A stretch of DNA of 64,000 nt from Triplophysa rosa (lineage: Eukaryota > Chordata > Actinopteri > Cypriniformes > Nemacheilidae): NCBI RefSeq assembly GCF_024868665.1, contig NC_079893.1:6465854-6529853 (forward strand), written 5' to 3'. How positions within the stretch are numbered: the first letter of the stretch is position 1; every line of letters starts with the position of its first letter. Below are positions 59,620 through 64,000 of this stretch, in pieces. The notes below the pieces were generated by a model that made no database searches, was not told where the DNA came from, and saw nothing but the letters and a program-made list of their open reading frames with translations. The translations under genes were made by a program, and so were the position numbers.

Positions 59620-59830
59620 GTTTCAGAGGCAACAACATAAACAAACGTTATGTGGCTCAAATTTAGCTTCCGGTAGACCTACGCGAAGAATCAATAAGAG
59701 TAGTTTTAATTCAATTTAATACGATTAATATAAATGAAATTAAACATACGTGTCTTTTATTATAACCAAACAAACAAACAAAACGGAAGTTAACTTCGGG
59801 CCAGCGCATGCATCTGATGAAACAGTCTAT
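59620..59830 (-). repeat. Dispersed repeat, inverted partner of 52830-53045
   Basis: Contains in complement the same CAACAACATAAACAAACGTT, AGCTTCCGGTAGACCT and AATTCAATTTAATACGATTA segments. It continues to GAAGTTAACTTCGGGCCAGC followed by GCATGCATC, which is the complement of the head of the tandem unit at 28216-28570, so those units derive from the same family. Confidence 0.6.
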
Positions 59831-60781
<951 letters not shown>

Positions 60782-61146
60782 GAAAACTAGGCAACTCTTG
60801 AAAAAGAGTGATAGAATAAGAGATGTGGAGATAAAGGACAGGGTAAAAAGGCTTTCAGTGACAATAGGAAGGAGAGACAGAGAGAACGAAAAGACACTGG
60901 CAGGGAGTGAAGATACCGAAAGGTAGGACAGAAAGTGATGGGTAGACCGAGGAGTAGAGATAAGAGAGGTCTGTAGGTGGTACAGGTATATAATATCCAT
61001 GCATTAGCTCTCGAGCTTCCCCTGTGGGGTGTCTAGACTCGGGATAACAGCAGAAGGCTGTCAGACAAACAGAACACACAGGAACACTAAAGCGTTCTCT
61101 GTGAAACTGCCCAAAGGAACAGACAAAAAAGTTGCTCTTAATGAAG

Positions 61147-61256
61147 ATCTCAAATACCCCCCCCCCAAATAAATTCTGTCATCGTTTACTCCCCTTTGAG
61201 TTAAGGCTAATTAACTAAAGACAGAATTTTCATTTTGTGGCGAACTGTTTCTTTAA
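61147..61256. mobile_element. Angel-like MITE, strongly deleted
   Basis: AAATTCTGTCATCGTTTACT, a short linker, then GACAGAATTTTCATTTTGTG and GAACTGTTTCTTTAA. Only the two ends remain. Confidence 0.7.
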
Positions 61257-63609
61257 ATGAGGCCTAAATGTGTATGTGTGAATAACACAAATCATAATTT
61301 GGTCTTGGATGGATTACTTTGATGAAAAAAAGAAAAAATCATATTGAGTTCACGTGACACTCTAGACAAGATGCTTGTGAAATTACAACAAGGATGTGTT
61401 TATATAAAAGTTTATTGAACATTAAGAAATTGAGAGAAACGAGACATTAAAAATCAAATTTGTGATTTTGCTTTCCCATAAGTCTGTCTGTTTCATTCAG
61501 TTTGCTTGCTTTTTTGTGATTGGCGGCGTACCGCATAGATGATAGCCCAGGGTGATCTGAAAAGCTATGCGCTGGATATCCATGATCACAGGATTCTGAA
61601 GCTCCAATCTTTATGCCCACAGGTTATTGTGTGTTTGTGCCCGACTTTGAGTCTCAAAGTTGGGGTTGGCTCAGGTAAACTGTGGTTTCCTGAAACCTTA
61701 TCTGGAGCGCTCATGCTGTCTTGCTATAAATCACTACAAACTACAGACACACCCTAGAAAAAGCACAATGGGGACATGGAGTGACAAAGACAGAATGGAA
61801 AAAGCTTGAATAGGGGTTGAACAAAAGGAAGCGGGTAAATTAGCTCGGTCGGTTGTCTAAAAGTGTACGAATACATAATAAACAAAACCATTATGACATT
61901 CTGTCAACAAATCTAAATGGCCTATATGTTGAGGGGAAGCGTGCTCAAAATGTGTAAAAACAACACTTAATTTGATCAATATCAATCGTTTTAAAAATCA
62001 CAGGCAGTCAATTGTTAGGTTTGTTGAGGAGGGTAGTGTTCAGGCTGCTTCAAAAAAACATCAGACATAAGATAAACTCACAGATTTAAAGGGATAGTTC
62101 ACCCCAAAAATATCGTTATATATCGTTATCGTTATATTTTTTTGGCTGAAAGTTGCAGGCTTTCCATTGGCTTTAATTCTACCGCCCCCTTCTGGACTGG
62201 GAGAGCGCAGTCCGGCGTCACCAGACTAATTTGCCTAATCTTTACGGCGCTTTAGACCGCAATAGAAATGCAGACAGCAACGGGTCTGGGGGGAAATGTT
62301 CCTGGGAGAAAATGTTCCAGGTAATTCCGGTGGAAACGTAACTAATGTTGCTCCTATGTCGTTACAGTATTGGACTTCACTATTCTCTTAAATTTAGAAA
62401 GATTTTTTTTAAAGCTTTATAGTTATTATTATCATTCCTAGTGTGAATGACTCTTAAACTGAAGGAGGGACCCAGGCTATATATAGGTCCAAGAAAATCA
62501 AAGAGACTTGGGCCAGTAAGCATCGCCCTTGGATACATTACCATCTAGCAACTAGCTAGCAAAGCCCTAGCAACTGCACAGCAACATGCTAAAAAACTCT
62601 GAAAACATGTGCAATAGCAAAGCCCAGGCGGCCACCCAAGCCTCCTTATGATCACAGCAGCGAGTTTGCACAGGCAAGCAGCCCTCACGCTTTCCTCAGA
62701 AAATGTGAAAACCTAGTCAATGCTAAACCTGGAAGCACTTCCTCAGCAGGTGGTACAGCCATCCAGTGTCCATTGTTCTACCGGACAGCACAAGCACCTG
62801 GACCCTAACCATCCCCCGAAGTGCATGAAAAATTGCGAACCCTATGAATTCTGTCAGTCATTCTTTCCCCTTGCTAACAAACTCCTACGTGTACATATTC
62901 ACTTCAGAGCGACGGATGGTCTCATGTATCTTAACTTACCCTGTTTAAACCCTCTCATCTCTCTCACACCCCCTCCCGCCACCACCCACCTCACTGGAGG
63001 TGCTTAGGTAATGTAATCCTGTCTCACTCCATCTCCCGTAATAGATGAACTCTGTTCATGTCAGCTCCTAGTGTGACCAATACATCACAGGCGTCTAGCA
63101 TTTTCCCCCACTCACACACACACACACACACACATACACACACTCTCAGAAGGAAATAAATTTGAGCAATAAATAGTGAAATGTCCCGCTGTCTCAAACA
63201 GATGTATCAAAGAGACTGTCCCTCGCAAAACGCGAGAGTCCGAACGAGAGAGAGAGGGGGGTATAAAGGAAACAGGGGTGGTGAGATTCAAATGGGGTTT
63301 GGATGCTAATACATTTACATAACAGAGAAAAGCTCATGTTTAATTGATTATGTCTGAATGCGAGTTCGCAAAGCCGCAAGTCTGAAAAAAACAGAGATGG
63401 GGAGATGGGACCTAAACCGAACATCGTAACAGTGAGATTAGGGCATTAGTCGTGGGCTGTTTCTATCTGTTTGGCCCACTGAATGCTATTCACTAAAACA
63501 TGCATTCAGAATCTTAACAGGTACACTGTTGTGTTGTAGCGGCCTGCTTCATTGCTTGGGGCAAGGCTGCGCAAACACACAAAAAAGTCTGAATCATCCA
63601 ATTTGAATT
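61257..63609. other. Non-coding with minor repeats
   Basis: Holds a lone Angel-like left end (62096-62115), a CTAGCAA-type repeat patch (62535-62615) and a (CA)n tract at 63114-63135. The 95-codon plus frame at 62720-63007 starts beside the repeat patch and has no domain. Confidence 0.45.
62096..62118. mobile_element. Angel-like left-end remnant
   Basis: TTAAAGGGATAGTTCACCCC is intact, but the sequence then changes to a TATCGTTATAT repeat. The right end is missing. Confidence 0.65.
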
Positions 63610-64000
63610 TGTCATGGCTCTGCTTCCTTAGTCAGGTTTTTCTTGGTCCTGTAGCAGAGCCATGACAAAGTCTTTGGTTATGTGTGGAGAGAAACGTATT
63701 GTTGTCCGTTTGACTATAATATACGTTCTCTCCAGTGTCTTGTCATTGGCCCCATTCCTCTCGTTTCCTCGTTATCTTTCCCTGAGTGTTTAATGTCTCA
63801 CACCTGCCCCATGTCGTTATCCCTCCTTTGTGTTTCCTATAAATACCCTCTTGTTTCTTTGTCTTGTGCTCGTGCATTGTATGTGTTTGGTGCCTGTACT
63901 GTGTGTTCCTGTACCGTGGTCGTGCTCTTGTCCGAGATCCTGTTCCTTGCCTGTTTGTCATCTGTGAGTTTGGTGTCCTGCCTTATTTTTCTCCTCCGTG
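63610..64000 (+). mobile_element. LTR of a retrotransposon, cut by the window end
   Basis: Starts TGTCATGG and is colinear with the LTR at 12207: TATGTGTGGAGAGAAACGT, TCTCGTTTCCTCGTTA and CACACCTGCCCC follow in order. Then come a good TATA box (CTATAAATACCC, about 63838-63849) and CTTTGTCTTGTGCTCGTGC. A perfect 14-bp hairpin lies at its start (63611-63624 with 63653-63666). Whether it is a solo LTR or the left LTR of a full element cannot be seen here. The antisense frame at 63743-63961 is not a gene. Confidence 0.75.

Overview
The window looks like teleost nuclear DNA, most likely from a cyprinid fish (carp, goldfish or zebrafish relative). It is AT-rich, has long GT/CA and CT microsatellites, and is packed with short non-autonomous transposons. 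The commonest is a fold-back element whose ends read TTAAAGGGATAGTTCACCC, which I recognise as Angel-like; about 15 full or partial copies are present. A tRNA-derived SINE of the DANA/mermaid (V-SINE) type and an element beginning TGTGACCCTGGACAACAAAA point the same way. No bacterial-type gene organisation is present, and almost all the small open frames fall inside repeats or are chance.

Only two stretches look like real protein-coding exons. (1) On the minus strand at 56305-56117 a candidate exon carries an ATG, a signal peptide and a consensus splice donor. A CpG-richer segment with a CCAAT box, a GC box and a second donor (57292) lies upstream. I read this as the 5' end of a secreted or membrane protein gene whose later exons lie beyond position 1, so that most of the window (56116 down to 1) would be one very long intron. 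The gene is not identified. (2) On the plus strand, 24805-24952 is a short first coding exon with a clean donor, lying between about 60-bp terminal inverted repeats. It is best explained as the surviving first exon of a deleted DNA transposon.

Layout: 0-6 kb SINE, nested fold-back/hAT element and MITEs; 8-9.5 kb GC-richer composite of a MITE and an LTR-like unit with a further MITE inside; 12.2-13.5 kb solo LTR with perfect 6-bp target duplication, followed by a hAT element; 15-25.7 kb several TTAA-bounded elements and the exon-bearing transposon; 28.2-28.6 kb tandem repeat; 29.5-43.7 kb Angel-like copies, SINE fragments and nested elements; 45-50.7 kb more nested insertions; 50.7-57.6 kb mostly non-repetitive DNA rising in GC towards the promoter; 57.6-64 kb upstream DNA with a conserved-looking block, a long GT tract and a second LTR-type copy running off the end.

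No new enzyme system is visible. The most interesting signals are structural: covarying terminal hairpins in two LTR copies, adjacent TTAA elements sharing one TTAA, the exon-bearing deleted transposon, and several nested insertions with exact target duplications. Family names are from memory of sequence motifs, with no database search.
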